Source: Agelas oroides
Lineage: Eukaryota; Porifera; Demospongiae; Agelasida; Agelasidae
Direction of reading: 5' to 3'
DNA length: 64,000 nt
Assembly (NCBI GenBank): GCA_949130485.1
Contig: OX422185.1
Coordinates: forward strand, 3,332,304 to 3,396,303
Shown: positions 11,763 to 23,624 of the stretch, in pieces
Layout: the number at the start of each line of letters is the position of its first letter
Position numbering within the stretch: position 1 is the first letter of the stretch
The notes under the pieces: model-generated
Database searches by the model: none
What the model was told of the DNA's origin: nothing
The model's input: only the letters and a program-made list of their open reading frames with translations
Translations under genes and position numbers: made by a program

Positions 11763-12318
11763 GGTGCCCTCAATTAAATTTGACTTGGAACTTATTTTTT
11801 GAACATAGACTAATGTACTAACCCTTAAACCTTAATTTTAGTTTCTATATTTGTTATTTGATTCTACTGTAAAGCGCCGTGAATGTGTATGCAATTTTGC
11901 TACAACAGCCTTAGTACATGTAGCTTTTAATTAGTCAGGCTTGTTTAATTATTGTTGTTATTTGTGAGGTTTAGCTTTTCCACACTGCATTGTGTTTACT
12001 TTGGCTATTACAGTTGTGAGTTTTGTCATGTGATGCAGATTGTAATTAAAATTATTTTTCTGCATGGTTTGGCAAATAGCTAACATGAAACCATGGTTAC
12101 ATTAACTCGCCATTGTTGTATAGTTAAAATTCATTGCATATCATAAATACCATGTTAATTAAGTATGTAAACTCAGTGTGTAAACTGGTTTTAACTGGTT
12201 TGACACAATGATGACTGCAATACATACAAGGATGATGAAATCTGTATAGTGTTTTTGGCAGCTCCGTGGTTCAGTTTGTCAAGTTGATCCGGCCGCATAT
12301 TAAACTACTGTACAAGTC
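11762..12318. other. Intergenic stretch, start of duplicated segment (copy A)
   Basis: I see no gene. The sequence resembles 25.57-27.08 kb in patches (for example the area around 12060-12170 against 26820-26940), placing the start of the large segmental duplication at or before the last exon of gene A. Confidence 0.6.
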
Positions 12319-15300
12319 ATGGATCCAGATCTGCATGTAAGAACTTTTGTAATGAATGTTGCATTATTAATATCACAGATAGTCTCACAGCAAGAATAAA
12401 GAGTGCCGAGTTCCAAGTTGTCTACCACATGGAGATGTATATTTGTATTTCAGATGTGCACTTTGTTTACGATTTACAGCGCATGCATGCATGTATAATA
12501 TCCCCTCTAAACCAGACACCGTGGGACCTGTGTGTCCGTAATATGTATATAACGTATCCATATTTCAAGGACTTCTCTGGTATACTTCGGGTGTACTTCT
12601 GGTAGGTGTGGTAATGTGTACTTGGGAGTGTTGAACGAGGACGCACTTTCGGACCTCTCCGTTGCCGTACGATGTTGAGAAAAGTTAGCACGATGAGTGA
12701 CAATGCTAATATAATTAGACAAGCTTCCGGATTATCGAGTGAATTTTGTACACAGTCAGGTACTGTTGGGACTGGGGAACCTGTCCGCGGGGGGTAATGC
12801 ATTGAGAACTGTCCGCAAGTTATGCGATAACCGGAAGTTCCGGTTACGCCTTCTGGTGGGAAAGAACTTGTTCTCCACTCTATAGAGAGTCAGACGTTGT
12901 TTGACGCTGGTCTGGTAGCCTTGGAAAGTACGTATCAGCCCCGGAAAAGGTACGGTACGCTAAGGTGCTGTACGTTACCTAGTAAAGAGTAGCCTCGTAC
13001 CCAGGCTCCTCCTCATGCCGAAAAGCGAATGCTCTTCCCAGTGTTGTTGTAGACCCTTCTATATTCAAGCAACGTGTTACTCAATACTTTTTAAACCAAT
13101 AACTAGTTCTATTTTTCTCCTGTTTTGTATCACTGCTTATTGTTACCTTCCCTGCCCCTGCTTTCCCCTATTTCACTCACCCACTTTATATTGGTTATAT
13201 TAGGTTTCTGTTGGTTGTCTTTCCTGTATTATCCCTCCCTATTTGTCTGTTTGTTTCTGGATTGGCTTCATTATTAGCTTTTATCTACCTTGTCAATCCT
13301 GTATGCATCTTTGGTTGTGCATCAAACTTTCATAAAGGAAAAAGAAAAAAAAAGCGGGGAAGTTCTCTTTACTTAGCTTCGTACCCAGGCTCCTCCCCAC
13401 TTTTCGGCATTGGGAGGAGCCTGGGTACGAGGCTAAGTAAAGAGAACTTCCTAAGGCAGCAACCAGTTTTTTCAACAGATTTTCTCTCGCCCGTACAGTG
13501 CTGCGACCGGAATTTTCTGTTATCGCTTACGCATCTTATCAAAATTCCATCATACCTCAATCGTGAAAGCTCCTTCTATTGCTTTTTCTGATATCAATCT
13601 CTCAGGTTGCAGAAAGTAACATAGAGCGTAACAGCCATGAAGAAACTGTGCTAAAGCATATCCAATCTCACGTACGTATGTCTTTAGTATATAGTCATGA
13701 TTAGGCATTTCACTTTCATGTATAGAAAATAAACTGTATACCAAGTTTAGTTGGAATAGAGACTAATAATTGAAGTGTAATTACAGGAAGATGGAGGAGA
13801 TGCTGGAAGAGCTTTCCAGAAGGTGGTGGCTGAAAAGCAGGAACTGAGAGATCAGAACACAGCTTTAAAACAAGAAAATGAAGCGCCTGTTGCCGAACGT
13901 GATGAGCAGAGAATTGGGTGGATGGAACAAGGTCCATGGAAGGCAAGGGAAGAAGTGCTGATGGGTGAAAATCAACACCTCAAAGAGAGAAACAAAGAGT
14001 AAGAGAGATGTAGTCAAAAACTTCAGGAGACATGGTCAAACTTGAGCAAATCCATGCATGGTGTTCACAATATTGCATTGTGCTTTCTTTTATTAGGCTC
14101 TCAGCGGGTAGGCCTATAGGTGGAAGTACAAACACACTGGGCGCCTCCAATGAATGCTTTTATCGACTACTTGGATTCTACTTTGATCAGAAGCGTGACG
14201 CTCCACCAAGCAATGATCCAAGCAATGAGCCAAACAACGAGCCAACCATTGGTACCAAAGCTCTCCAATAAGTGCTCAATTAACGGTTTATACTATACTT
14301 TGTGTTTAACCACCGATGACGCTTTTTGGCGTCGTCTGACTTTGGCCGCATGTTATCAGTTGGTGCAATCCGTTTTGAAGATAGGTTCTGCGCTAGCAGA
14401 AAGGGTGGGACATGGGGAGGTGGGTGGGTGCATCCCTCTGGGTGACGGTGCATGTCGGCTGTTGCAGCTGGTTGTAGAAAAGCTCTGGTCAGTGCCGGGT
14501 GGGCCACTTGTCTGCTTTCTTGCACAAACAGGCGTAGAAAACGCTCCTTTCACCTTGTAGGACTCCATTTCTGGCATTTTAGGCAGCTTTTAGTCTGGAG
14601 GAGCATTCTCTGGTCGGACTATTGAACGCTCGCTAATGAGTGGGTGTGGCTAAGGTCATGAACCCACAGAGAATGTGTCAATATAGCTTTGACTCAAATT
14701 TCCAGTGTTAGCTCTAAGCAGAAGTGGAAATACGGACAAAGGAAGGTATCCATAGCCTAATAAAGACTTCCAGTAGATAGCCTACGGTGGTTAAAGAGTT
14801 AGTTAAATCTGTGCTTGTATATATTGTGCTCAGTTGTGATGTACTTTGTGCAACATTACAGATGCGCTTACTCAGGCAGGTGAAGCAGCCAGGAGAAGGA
14901 GATCACAGAGTCGTTCTAGAAGGAGCAGTCATTCTCATGGAGATCCCGACATTGCCTCTTGTTATGAGCGTGAAGACCAAGTGATTGAACGTAAGATAAT
15001 ATGAAAGTGATTGATACACAATGTAAGATAATATGGGTCTGAGAGTTAATGCATGGTTTCTGTTACAAGTTGTAATTAGTGACTCAAACTTAAAAACTGA
15101 GAATGGAGAAGCCACTGAGTGCAGATTGTATCTGAATTCCAAGTTTACACAAGTCATAACTGTGTACACTGAACTTGTCCATTTGAGGTGTAATGGATGG
15201 GTATATTATAATGTACTGTGTTCATAGACACAGATGGCCTAATTCAGGCAGGTGAAGTGGCAAGAAGACGAAGGTCACAGAGTCGCTCCAGAAGAAGCAG

Positions 15301-15963
15301 CCGTTCTAGCTGGGAGCCCCAACCTCCACTTATAGAGCGTAACATCCGATCATGCCATGCAAGTGATGATCAGCAAGTGCTGGTTGATGCACAGTGTACG
15401 TTCATAGCTAGTATACTTGATCCTCCTCTCCCACTTCTCTATAGCTACCACCAGTTTCTCTTACCCCTCTCTCATCAAACACGTTTGCACTATAACTAAC
15501 TAATTTTCCCTCTCAAAATACCTGTGGTTTCCATGCCAACCCTGCTTTCATCCCTGTCTCTTCTATACCCCATTCCTCTCACCTCACTTGATCGTTTTTC
15601 TTCTGTTTAGTGGCAAGAGATGTTCGTACCCTGCCACCGGTTTGGCTGCACACACTTCTCAGAGACAAGCAGTGGAGAAAGTTCTCAGAAGTCGTTCGGC
15701 TGCTTGACAAAGTCGATGGACAGAATATGCCATTACTTTCTAAGATGACAGAGGAGGCATTACATGCTTATGTCCGAAGCCAAGAATTCCGGAACAATCC
15801 TCGAAAGCTTTGTTCTCTCTTACAAGAAGTAGGATGTCAGATCCACATCCCCCCTACATCAGACAGCATAAAGACCCGCCACTCTGTTCCCCAAACTCTC
15901 ATGTCTAACAACAGACTGCAAAGCATGGATCGAGAAACAAAGAGGCCCTCGTCACTATCATAA
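12319..15963 (+). CDS. Coiled-coil, Arg/Ser-rich protein, copy A
   Basis: I do not recognise this gene. The model has seven exons: 12319-12336 (MDPDLH), 13606-13671, 13787-13998, 14097-14251, 14862-14990, 15228-15395 and 15611-15963 (stop). The intron phases 0,0,2,1,1,1 all join in frame. Exon 3 is a charged coiled-coil segment (AEKQELRDQNTALKQENE). Exons 5 and 6 each encode QAGE(A/V)ARRRRSQSRSRRSS, an Arg-Ser run like those of RS proteins or a nuclear-localisation patch. The last exon encodes a ~118-residue helical region (VARDVRTLPPVWLHTLLRDK, then FSEVVRLLDKVD) of unknown family. Start choice: the ATG exon is conserved in copy B, where it reads MDQDSQ with the same 18-nt length. Paralogue at 27083-28619. 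Function unknown. Confidence 0.7.
12337..13605. other. Intron with repeat fragments
   Basis: This is the intron of the copy A gene. It holds a decayed pogo-like fragment around 12565-12840 (phrases shared with 19840-20110, such as 'cttccggtata' and 'gcgtacttg' variants) and one end of a TAGCCTCG element at about 12991. No exon was recognised. Confidence 0.5.
13358..13451. mobile_element. Near-perfect hairpin with TAGCCTCG-type ends
   Basis: The arms gaagttctctttacttagc and gctaagtaaagagaacttc enclose cttcgtacccaggctcctcc and its complement, giving a ~94-bp palindrome with a loop of a few bases. The inner part belongs to the TAGCCTCG family. The outer arms are also inverted, so two inward copies or a rearranged insertion may be involved. 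Confidence 0.7.
14252..14861. other. Intron, no gene seen
   Basis: This is the intron between exons 4 and 5 of the copy A gene. One + strand frame stays open for 146 codons (14120-14560), but it overlaps exon 4 in another frame and has no recognisable domain. Confidence 0.4.
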
Positions 15964-16903
15964 GTATTCTACACTGACTCCCACTGAAACTGCAGTCTCA
16001 GTGGCATATGGAGTCACTGATATTGGTTTGAGGTGACAAAGGAGAAAAGAAGAACCCAAAACACCTTTTTTTTAGGACTCAAGTATCTTCTAAATGCTGT
16101 CCACTAATATATTCATGTGGTGCTGCCTTCTCACTGCTACAGTAATGAATGATATTATATACCATTCTTAGCTGATACTGTCCATGTGCCTTGGCAAAAA
16201 CTATACTCATTGTTCAATTTGCATAACTAGCTATTCCATTATGTGATGCTGTCGTGTAGTTTGTGTGTACTACTCCATCGTATTGCATGAACAATGGTAC
16301 CACACAATTCCAGTATAAGTATTATGCCATTGATGCACCAGCCAGCCTGAACAAACTTAAATTTTCTTAATCTTGTAGCTGCACAATAGTTGTAGCAACA
16401 TGCGTGTGCAGATATATATTATTACCAAGTAATTTGTTCGTACTTGTACAGTAACTTGTGTGCAAATTTCCTGGCAGTTATCAAAACAAGAGGCTGCACA
16501 CGCCACACATAAGGGGCTGTCCCAGGGGAACTCCCTCAAAGTTCTACAAACTGGTGAGACGCCATATAAGGTTACGACAGAAATTCCTGGGTTGGTATGC
16601 TACTGCACCGGGGCCTGGTCTGAGTCTGTACGTATCCTGGCCTCGGGATACACGATGAGGAAAACATCTTTCAAGCCACACCCCTTCAAGATTGTAAGAC
16701 GTCATGTAAGAATTACGATATAGTCTCTAACCCTGGTCATATATTTTTTCCAACCCCACAAACAGTAACAATTGTGCATGTGAACTAAAAGTTTGTGTAG
16801 TAATTAAGTTGTACCAGCCTAGCTACTTCATAACTAGCTATAAAAAGCATGTACATTTGATGGTGGTAAGCTATAGAGGTAGCTGTAACATAGCTACCTG
16901 TAG
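15964..16903. other. 3' flank of copy A gene, shared with copy B
   Basis: The block from about 15940 to 16760 matches 29335-30140 closely: the phrases ggtgctgccttctcactgct, ttgatgcaccagccagcctg and ctgcaccggggcctggtctg occur in both. No coding frame is conserved, so this is probably 3' UTR and intergenic DNA. Confidence 0.6.
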
Positions 16904-17241
16904 CAGAAGAAGAAAGATCCAAGATATCTGACCTAGCTACCACTCCCATCCAACCAGCACAGTGGTACGCTCTTGGACTTTCACTAGGACTGGAAAAAGG
17001 TGTATTGCACAACATTGAAGTAGATCAACATCACAAGCATGCAAAGTGCAAGCGAGCTATGTTCCAAAAGTGGCTAGAGTCAACCCCAACCGCGTCATGG
17101 AATGATCTCATCAAAGCTTTAGTTCAGATTGGGGAAGAAGAAAATGCCAAGAAGGTTAGAGAAGATTTCAATGTTGTGCCTATATCTGCTCAACTAACTG
17201 TTTGTACTACAGCTACAGTATTGCAGAACAGAGTCAACTGA
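16904..17241 (+). CDS. Orphan death-domain exon
   Basis: After acceptor cctgtag (phase 1) this exon runs to a TGA at 17239-17241 and encodes about 112 residues. The death-domain core is clear: QWYALGLSLGLEKGVLHNIE, then CKRAMFQKWLESTPTASW and LIKALVQIGEEENAKKV. It is close to the gene B death domain at 46530-46906 (QWYILGQALGL; CKREMFKNWL), which also has a phase-1 acceptor. No dedicated gene is seen around it. It could serve as an alternative last exon of the 12319 gene, whose exon 6 ends in phase 1, or be a stranded exon from a gene A/B relative. The matching place in copy B (near 30140) lacks it. Confidence 0.7.
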
Positions 17242-17568
17242 AATACATAATGACGACTTGCAAATGCAAGACTCAAATGCATGGCATAGTGCATTAACTT
17301 TGATTATATTTGCAAAGCACAATGTACGTTGTGTCATAACTTACCATGGGACTGATTTACAGTTGAAAAACACATAAATATCCATTCACCTCTATCCCAC
17401 CAACATTTCTTCTCTACCCCCCTTCCTGCTTACCCCCAGGATGTAACATCCTTTGTTCCTTTAGTGGCAAGTGTTCAGGAAGCTCAAGCCCAATCAAGAC
17501 ACACTGGAGAGCCATTGTTATCATGTGTAAAACTTTGCATATTCATCGACCTGCACTAACTCGCTTCC

Positions 17569-17858
17569 TAGTCTCGTGCCCAGAACCCACCCCCGAAAAG
17601 CGGGAAGAGGGTCTGGTGTTCTGAACGACTTTTCTTGTCACATGGGGCGGGGTCAAACGGCATAAAGAATGTAATTATTGCATTCCCATGCACTGCATGC
17701 ATACTAGATCTCATGGTTGATTGCTACGTCATCGCATATAATTACGCATTCTGCAATCTGATTCGAGCTCTCAGATTGGGGAGCTGTGACAAGAAAAGTC
17801 GCTCAGAACACTAGACCCTCTTTCTCGCACGTGCGGGAAGGGGCTGGGCACAAGACTA
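17569..17858. mobile_element. TAGTCTCG-type Mutator-like element, 9-bp target duplication
   Basis: The ends tagtctcgtgcccaga and tctgggcacaagacta type are inverted, and ctcgcttcc is duplicated at 17560-17568 and 17859-17867. The same place in the paralogous segment (30277-30285) has a single ctcgcttcc with no insert, so an empty site is visible within the window. A close relative lies at 37713-38000. Confidence 0.85.
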
Positions 17859-18472
17859 CTCGCTTCCATGCTAGAGTTGAGAGTGTGCAACTCCCATATG
17901 GTTTCTATGCCAGCCATCTGGATAGGCATATCAGCAGTAAATATGCTTAGCAGGTACTTAACATGAAGCCATTAGCTGTAGCAAAAGCCCCGCCTCTTTG
18001 CTGCTGTGTTTTCACAGCTGAGCATTTCACTGCTGATTGCTATGTCATCCTGTCCAGATGGTAGGTATAGAAACCATATGGGAATTGCACACTCGTACTG
18101 TAATAAACTCTTGTGCATACTGAAGCTAATAGAAGACGTTATGATTGATAGATTCCTCCCCAAAATTGTTGGGCCCCCATGAGATATTCTCCCAGTTTCA
18201 TAACACTGGTAAGGTGGAACCCCCGAACCTGGGGCCCCCTCTCCCACCATTCGCTTTACACTCTGTCAGCACATTGTAGAAGCCCATCTTAATGGTAGTA
18301 GGGATATTGTAGCATTAGCTTTGGGGGGCCCCAATTGGGAGGCCCCATTCTATCATGATGACACTAAAGACCCCTGGAAACTTGCCTCACTACGCCCTGA
18401 GTGGGAGCTTAACAAGCACTGCATTCTGTAATAACCAAATTTACTGAACTAACAATTTTCTTTTGGCATTGA

Positions 18473-18474
<2 letters not shown>

Positions 18475-18529
<55 letters not shown>
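18475..18529. repeat. (CA)n microsatellite
   Basis: About 27 CA dinucleotide units; the paralogous copy near 30660-30686 is shorter. Confidence 0.95.
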
Positions 18530-18530
<1 letters not shown>

Positions 18531-18779
18531 GTAAAACTGTTACTGGGTACAAATGAGTGGAATGTGAAGGGAACAAGGCACCATCAATTCAGAAAGCTGC
18601 CAGGATTTAAAATTACGCCTTGATAAAGTGCAACAGAGGGTTGGGGTTAGAATTCCCAAACAATGAATATTGACTTCCGGTAAATACCAGGATTCAAAAT
18701 CAACAATTCCCATTTGCCAATAAATTGATTTCTGAGTAAATTTAGGTACCTGGCATTTAAAGGGAGGTTTCTTCAAAAG

Positions 18780-19147
18780 AAACTTCACTTGCTCTCGAGA
18801 AACCTACCAAAGTCAGGAGTCAAGACGCCAACCTTATCATCTTTCACAGGTAAGCATGTTTCGATCATAGCGTGGCTAACTCAGTCTACTATCACTTTAC
18901 CCTTCTTAATATTCTGCTTACTATGCATGTACATTGTACATATAATTGCACAGGAAATTTCTACTGAGCTTGCAAAGACTAGACCATGGATGGAGGAGGG
19001 AAGAAGCACCCCACGACCCAGGATGATAAAGCCAGGATCATGAGCACCCAAGCCAAGCAACATGGCAGAGGGGAGACTGAAAAGGGAAGCTTTGCAGCTA
19101 GGGCTCAGAGTGCAGCTGACAAGAATAATCCACCACAACAGAAGTGA
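18780..19147 (+). CDS. Small SMP-like protein, copy A (53 aa), with spliced 5' UTR
   Basis: The CDS is 18986-19147 and starts MDGGGKKHPTTQDDKARI. It contains RIMSTQAKQHG, then KGSFAARAQSAADKN. From memory this resembles the SMP motif of plant seed-maturation (LEA-type) and related fungal or protist proteins, in which a RIQSxxA block is followed by GSFAARAQSAADKN. A 5' non-coding exon ends at 18849 (cacag then gtaagc), and the next acceptor is at about 18955. Both are conserved in the second copy (31144 and about 31217), so I take this as an expressed gene. The start is the first ATG after the acceptor. Its role is unknown; a desiccation or stress role would be inference from the plant family only. 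A single match to a short motif could be coincidental. Confidence 0.6.
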
Positions 19148-19704
19148 CTGGGCAAGGATACTGATGCTTAAACAATTAACTGAAAGACTGGAGTTATAGT
19201 TAACAGTATACCAGAACTGGCAATAGAATTGCATGCAAACTGTATATTGAGTTTTACTAAAGAAAGAATTATACCTTTGAATTCATAAATAGATCCATGA
19301 GAGAGGTAGGACAGCCTAGGACAAAAGATAGCTTCCAAGAGGAAGAGCTTGGCAAGGTATCAAAGGCTACATAGCACTCATGACTTGCAATATCAGTGCA
19401 TGTGTGTCAATGACAGTAGCCAGGTACAGTTGTCGGAGGAGAGAATGACTCTCCAGTCACTAAAATGTGTTAGCTAGCTACTATATAGAAAATATGCTTT
19501 TGATAAAAGCTGGTGACAGATGTTCAGTGGTTACCATATCTGCAAGATCCTGGTTGTAAGATGGTATGGGAAGCCTCCTCTGTGGTTGTCTTATGTAATT
19601 AGCAATACATATACGTAACCACTGTTTCTTCAGCTTATCTGCTACCAGGGTAACCACTCAGTGGTTAAAACAACCTTTACAGTGAATTCTCAGCATTCCT
19701 AATA

Positions 19705-20242
19705 CAGTGGAACCTCTATAATGCGGACACCATTGGTGCCATCTGAAGTGTCCTAAATACAGTGGAACCTCTATAATGTGGACACCATTGGTGCCATCTG
19801 AAGTGTCCTGAGTAAAGAGGTGTCCCTACTTCGGAGGCTTCCGGTATATTTCCGGTAGGCGTGGCAATGCGTACTTGTGCCGTTGAGCCCTACGAAGGCG
19901 CGTTCTAGAGCTCTCCCTTGCTGTACGATGGCAAGAGGGGATAACCAGAGGCTAGAACTATGCGTACCAGTGTTAGTATAATGTCCAGTTGGTGAATCAA
20001 TCAGCGGTGCCAGACAATCTTGTGCGAGAGGCCTTCCAGCGTCCGCATTATCGAGTGAATTTTGTACAGTCCAGGTACTAGCGGGACCGCAAATCTGTCC
20101 GCTTTACGGAATAGCGAGGTGTCCGCATTTCGGAGAGCTGTAAAGTATTACGCATAATGCAAATTCAATCCGGACTGTAACATTTTGTCCTGTATAATGA
20201 GGTTTCCGCTGTAGAGAATGTTTGTTAAGAGAGGTTCCACTG
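19705..20242. mobile_element. Pogo/Tigger-like element with duplicated left end
   Basis: The ends are cagtggaacctctataatg at the left and gaggttccactg at the right, with flanking TA. The first ~55 bases occur twice in tandem (19705 and 19759). The sequence is related to the element at 6559-7043. No transposase frame is present. Confidence 0.65.
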
Positions 20243-20648
20243 TATGTCATAGCCTACTTCAACTCTTATAACAGTTTCGGCATACACACCACACATACCA
20301 TATAAACTCATTATGAAAGTGTCCATTTATGAAGTAAGGTGTGCTAAAATTGATGCATTTTCACCTGATATTCTACCTGGCCTGTCATGTTGGGGAGCTA
20401 CCTTAGTGGTAACATGACCACAGGTTAATTCATGTGAAGGTTAAAAATGATTAATATTGGACAAAATCAAGCATGGTCATGCAAATGTACAAATTTGTAC
20501 GTTCTCTGCTCGTGGTTAAAGTTTGTACAAATAACCAGAAATTATTACAAACTGTGTAGGATACTGTATAGATGTATGCTAGAAAGTTTGCATCCTCCTA
20601 AAATCATGTATTCACACCATCATCGTGCATCATTGCAAAGTTCGCTTA

Positions 20649-21225
20649 TAGCCTCGCCAGGCCTTCCCACCGTCCAGTTTTTGATGGCTTCCGATATGCA
20701 AAAACCTTTACCCTCTGGCTTATTAACAACTCTGATACTTATCCTGATTAGTCAGTGCACAGGCTGCCCGCCTATTCATAGTATCAGCAACCAGGGGTGT
20801 AGAGAGGCCTCCAAGGCCTTCCCACCGTCCAGTTTTTGATCCCTTGCAGTATGCAACTCCGTTTTTGCAGCATGCATTAGAATGCACTAGAATGGACAGT
20901 AGAATGGCACTAGAATGGTCTGCAGAATGGGCATGGGATAAAATGGTGTTGCAATCATCTTAGAAGCAAGTAGGAACCGATAAAACATCGATGTTGGCCA
21001 CTCACAAGATAATTTTTTTTTTGATATTGCCTTTAGACTGAGTTCGGTGTATGAACACATTTTATTACCAATTACACCGTGATGGTTTTTGACTTTTTGA
21101 AGTTTGAGGAGATGTATTCCAATGGAAGAATGGAGTTTGAAGATTATGCAACTCCATATTGCAACTCCGTTTTTACATATTGCAAAACTGGACGGTGGGA
21201 AGGCCTGGGAACGAGGCTAGATGGT
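20649..21225. mobile_element. Compound TAGCCTCG-type element
   Basis: The left end is tagcctcgccaggccttccc and the right end ggaaggcctgggaacgaggcta, with the inverted phrase ccaccgtccagttttt inside each end. The same phrase recurs once more internally (about 20815-20840), so this looks like a nested or rearranged copy. No matching 9-bp flanks were found. Confidence 0.55.
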
Positions 21226-21843
21226 TTCCGCAAGTTCACTACTGAGATAATCTTCCGATCTGGGGGAGGCTTGGGAACAAGGCTTCTTAAAACAATGGGA
21301 TGTAACCGGGGGTTCCCCTTAAGTTATCAATCCCGCTTTATCATGTTTCATTCAGAACATCAGCAGATGGTTTTGTTGTATATTTAAACTTGACTTCACA
21401 ATTGCTCTTTCCAGTAAACACATGCAAGTTTAGACCTTTGTGGTCCCAATATGTGTCATGGCAATTGTCATAACATTTTCACATGCTTTATGTGATATGA
21501 GCACAATATATTTTATGACTGTGTAGTAACACTTGAGAAAAAAGTGCAGAAGCATCTGTATGTAGTACATACAAATACACCATCTACATGCATCTAAACT
21601 GTACTAACTGTATGGGATATGTGAAGATATAGCTACACATGCCCAAAGGAGTTCACAGCTTGACTTGATGCACACATGCTACATGCAGGAGTGCAGTACA
21701 TTGTGGAAATGTTATCTATATCAGAACTCAGCCATACTGTTTTAAAAAGGCCACAAGTACTTAAAATTTCTGAGCAATGCTCACTGGCATGTAAAACATG
21801 CACCACAATGTATAGCTAAGTAGAGGTTTTGCAACTGTGGATT

Positions 21844-23624
21844 TTAATGCTGCAAACAAATGAGTTGATGATATATAAAATGGGAAGGCAAATTGCAGCC
21901 ATGCTCAAGTATAGGCATCCATACCATAAACAAAACATATATTTCAATTCCAAGATCCAAATTCAACCAGGCTATGAAGACTACAAGCACTTGTTGGAAT
22001 ACATTCAGGACAGATGTCTTTGGTTTAACAAAGAAGAAAGCATGATTTACACGAACAATGTTGGCATAAAAGATGAGACCATTGACTGTTCCCATGGAAG
22101 CAGACAATCAGGAATAGCACTAGCATCAGACCAGCTAGTGCAAATGGAAGGATAAGAGCAAGGTGAGTGTTTGTGCACTCTAAACACTGGGAAGTTCCAA
22201 ATGCCAGACTGAGGTTAGACTTGCATCTTCCACAAATAAGACCCAAACGTCCATAGGCACACTGCTCATCTGGGTGGTCAAGCTGCAGCCAAAGTGAAGT
22301 GGGTTTGCAGTAGTCAAGTGGACAGTAGTAGCGTGTCATTTCCATTGGGGTGAATGCTAATCCAAACTGACTTGGTTCTTTGTATCATTGGTGTTGCACC
22401 AGATATGTTGCAGAGTAGACCTTTGTCTTTGAGTAGCGGAGCACACTCACACTGAGCAGTCAGGGTGGATAGTTGGAAACCAGCGGGACATGGTAGGAGT
22501 GTAACAAGCAACTGAATGCTAGTTTGTATTTTGTAATGTTGGATTACGTCATCTATCTTTAACTCTATCAATTTGAAATGTCCACTTGAGAAGATAGTGT
22601 ATGTTAGGTTTGTACAGGAATGCCCAGTTTTTTGAGTTTCTTGCAGTGGAGCAAAGTGAGCACCTTGGGATTTGTTTAGAAATTCAGCACGCACAAAACC
22701 AGGAACATTTCTCTGTCCATGTAGCACTACTGGAAGCTTGAACATTTGCTCTGGATACACTTTAGGACGATTCTTGTGGTTACACCGATATACTGCAACA
22801 GGATTAGATGATACTTGCGATGTAGGTGAAGAAATATCTATGATTTTAAATATGACGGTAAATACAGTACTGTTATGCATTACCGACTGACTGCCGATAT
22901 AAAGGTAACAATCATCAATCCCTCCACCATACACTGCACTTCCTGCCTCATCAGCAGTGTTGTTTTCTAAGGTAACCATTGCATCAATGTGTGAATAGGG
23001 ATATTGTAGATTCACTAGTTGAAAGAAACATGGAAATTTTATTACTGCATGTTGATCTACAATATAGATACCACCGCCTCTTATTGCATGATTGTTTGTG
23101 ATTTCAATGTGAGTGTGGGGCATCAGGTAGAATATTGAACCACCTTGTAGTATCATAGCTCCTCCAAGTATCCCCTTGTTTCCTGAGAAGATTACATGCC
23201 CGCCAAAGTAGAGTGTACTTTTAAAAGCTTGTAGTGCAGTTTGTTGGTTCATTGCAAACATACAGTTGATAATTTTAAAAGTTTTTATTGTAAATACTGC
23301 AACAACATTAAGATTTTTTCGAAGTAATTTATCTTGGTCTGGCAATTTACTGTTGTTTGTGAAATTTGTGTCTTGGATCAACACTTCTAGTGTACTGGAA
23401 AACACGTCAAATTTTGCTACCATTATACTACTTCCACTTTGTTTTTGATTTCTTTGAAACGAACAATTCTTAATAATGATTTGATATGCAACATTAATGT
23501 ATCCCTTGTATAAGTCAATGATAACACCTCCTCCAATATTGTCATAAAACTTAGAGTCAGAAATGCACAGAAGTGTCATGTTACCCCCATTATAATTGGT
23601 AGGAATTTGTACTGAAGTGTTCAT
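21844..23624 (-). pseudogene. Decayed beta-helix/membrane protein gene
   Basis: The minus strand has three consecutive frames that read as one protein broken by shifts. 23624-22314 encodes a long region of Asn/Gly-rich beta-helix-type repeats (ITNNHAIRGGGIYIV, TLENNTADEAGSAVYGGG), ending with a Cys motif (CPAGFQLSTLTAQCEC). Near 22380 the frame shifts to 22345-22025, with YYCPLDYC, CRFG-like and LICGRCKSNLSLAFG motifs, then a hydrophobic helix (LALILPFALAGLMLVLFLIV). Near 22100 it shifts again to 22107-21844, where NGLIFYANIVRVNHAFFF and LNLDLGIEIYV appear; a further frame change and a stop follow near 21920. I remember this order as an expanded uncharacterised membrane-protein family of sponges. 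At least three lesions mark it as a pseudogene; its start and signal peptide were not found. Confidence 0.72.

Larger units (their letters stand above)
17242..18780. other. Repeat-rich spacer, copy A
   Basis: It holds a relic of the 'tttagTGGCAAG' exon start at about 17465, the Mutator-like element at 17569-17858 and a CA repeat at 18475-18529. The flanking sequence matches 30140-31080 of copy B. No intact gene was seen. Confidence 0.5.
19148..21843. other. Gene-poor, repeat-rich stretch
   Basis: It holds a pogo-like element (19705-20242) and a compound TAGCCTCG-type region (20649-21225). The segment 21250-21330 is matched by 32315-32400 in copy B. I see no supported gene here. Confidence 0.5.

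Noticed and set aside
14120-14560. 146-codon plus-strand frame
   Set aside because: It runs across exon 4 of the copy A gene in another frame and into its intron; the real frame is supported by the conserved copy B exon.
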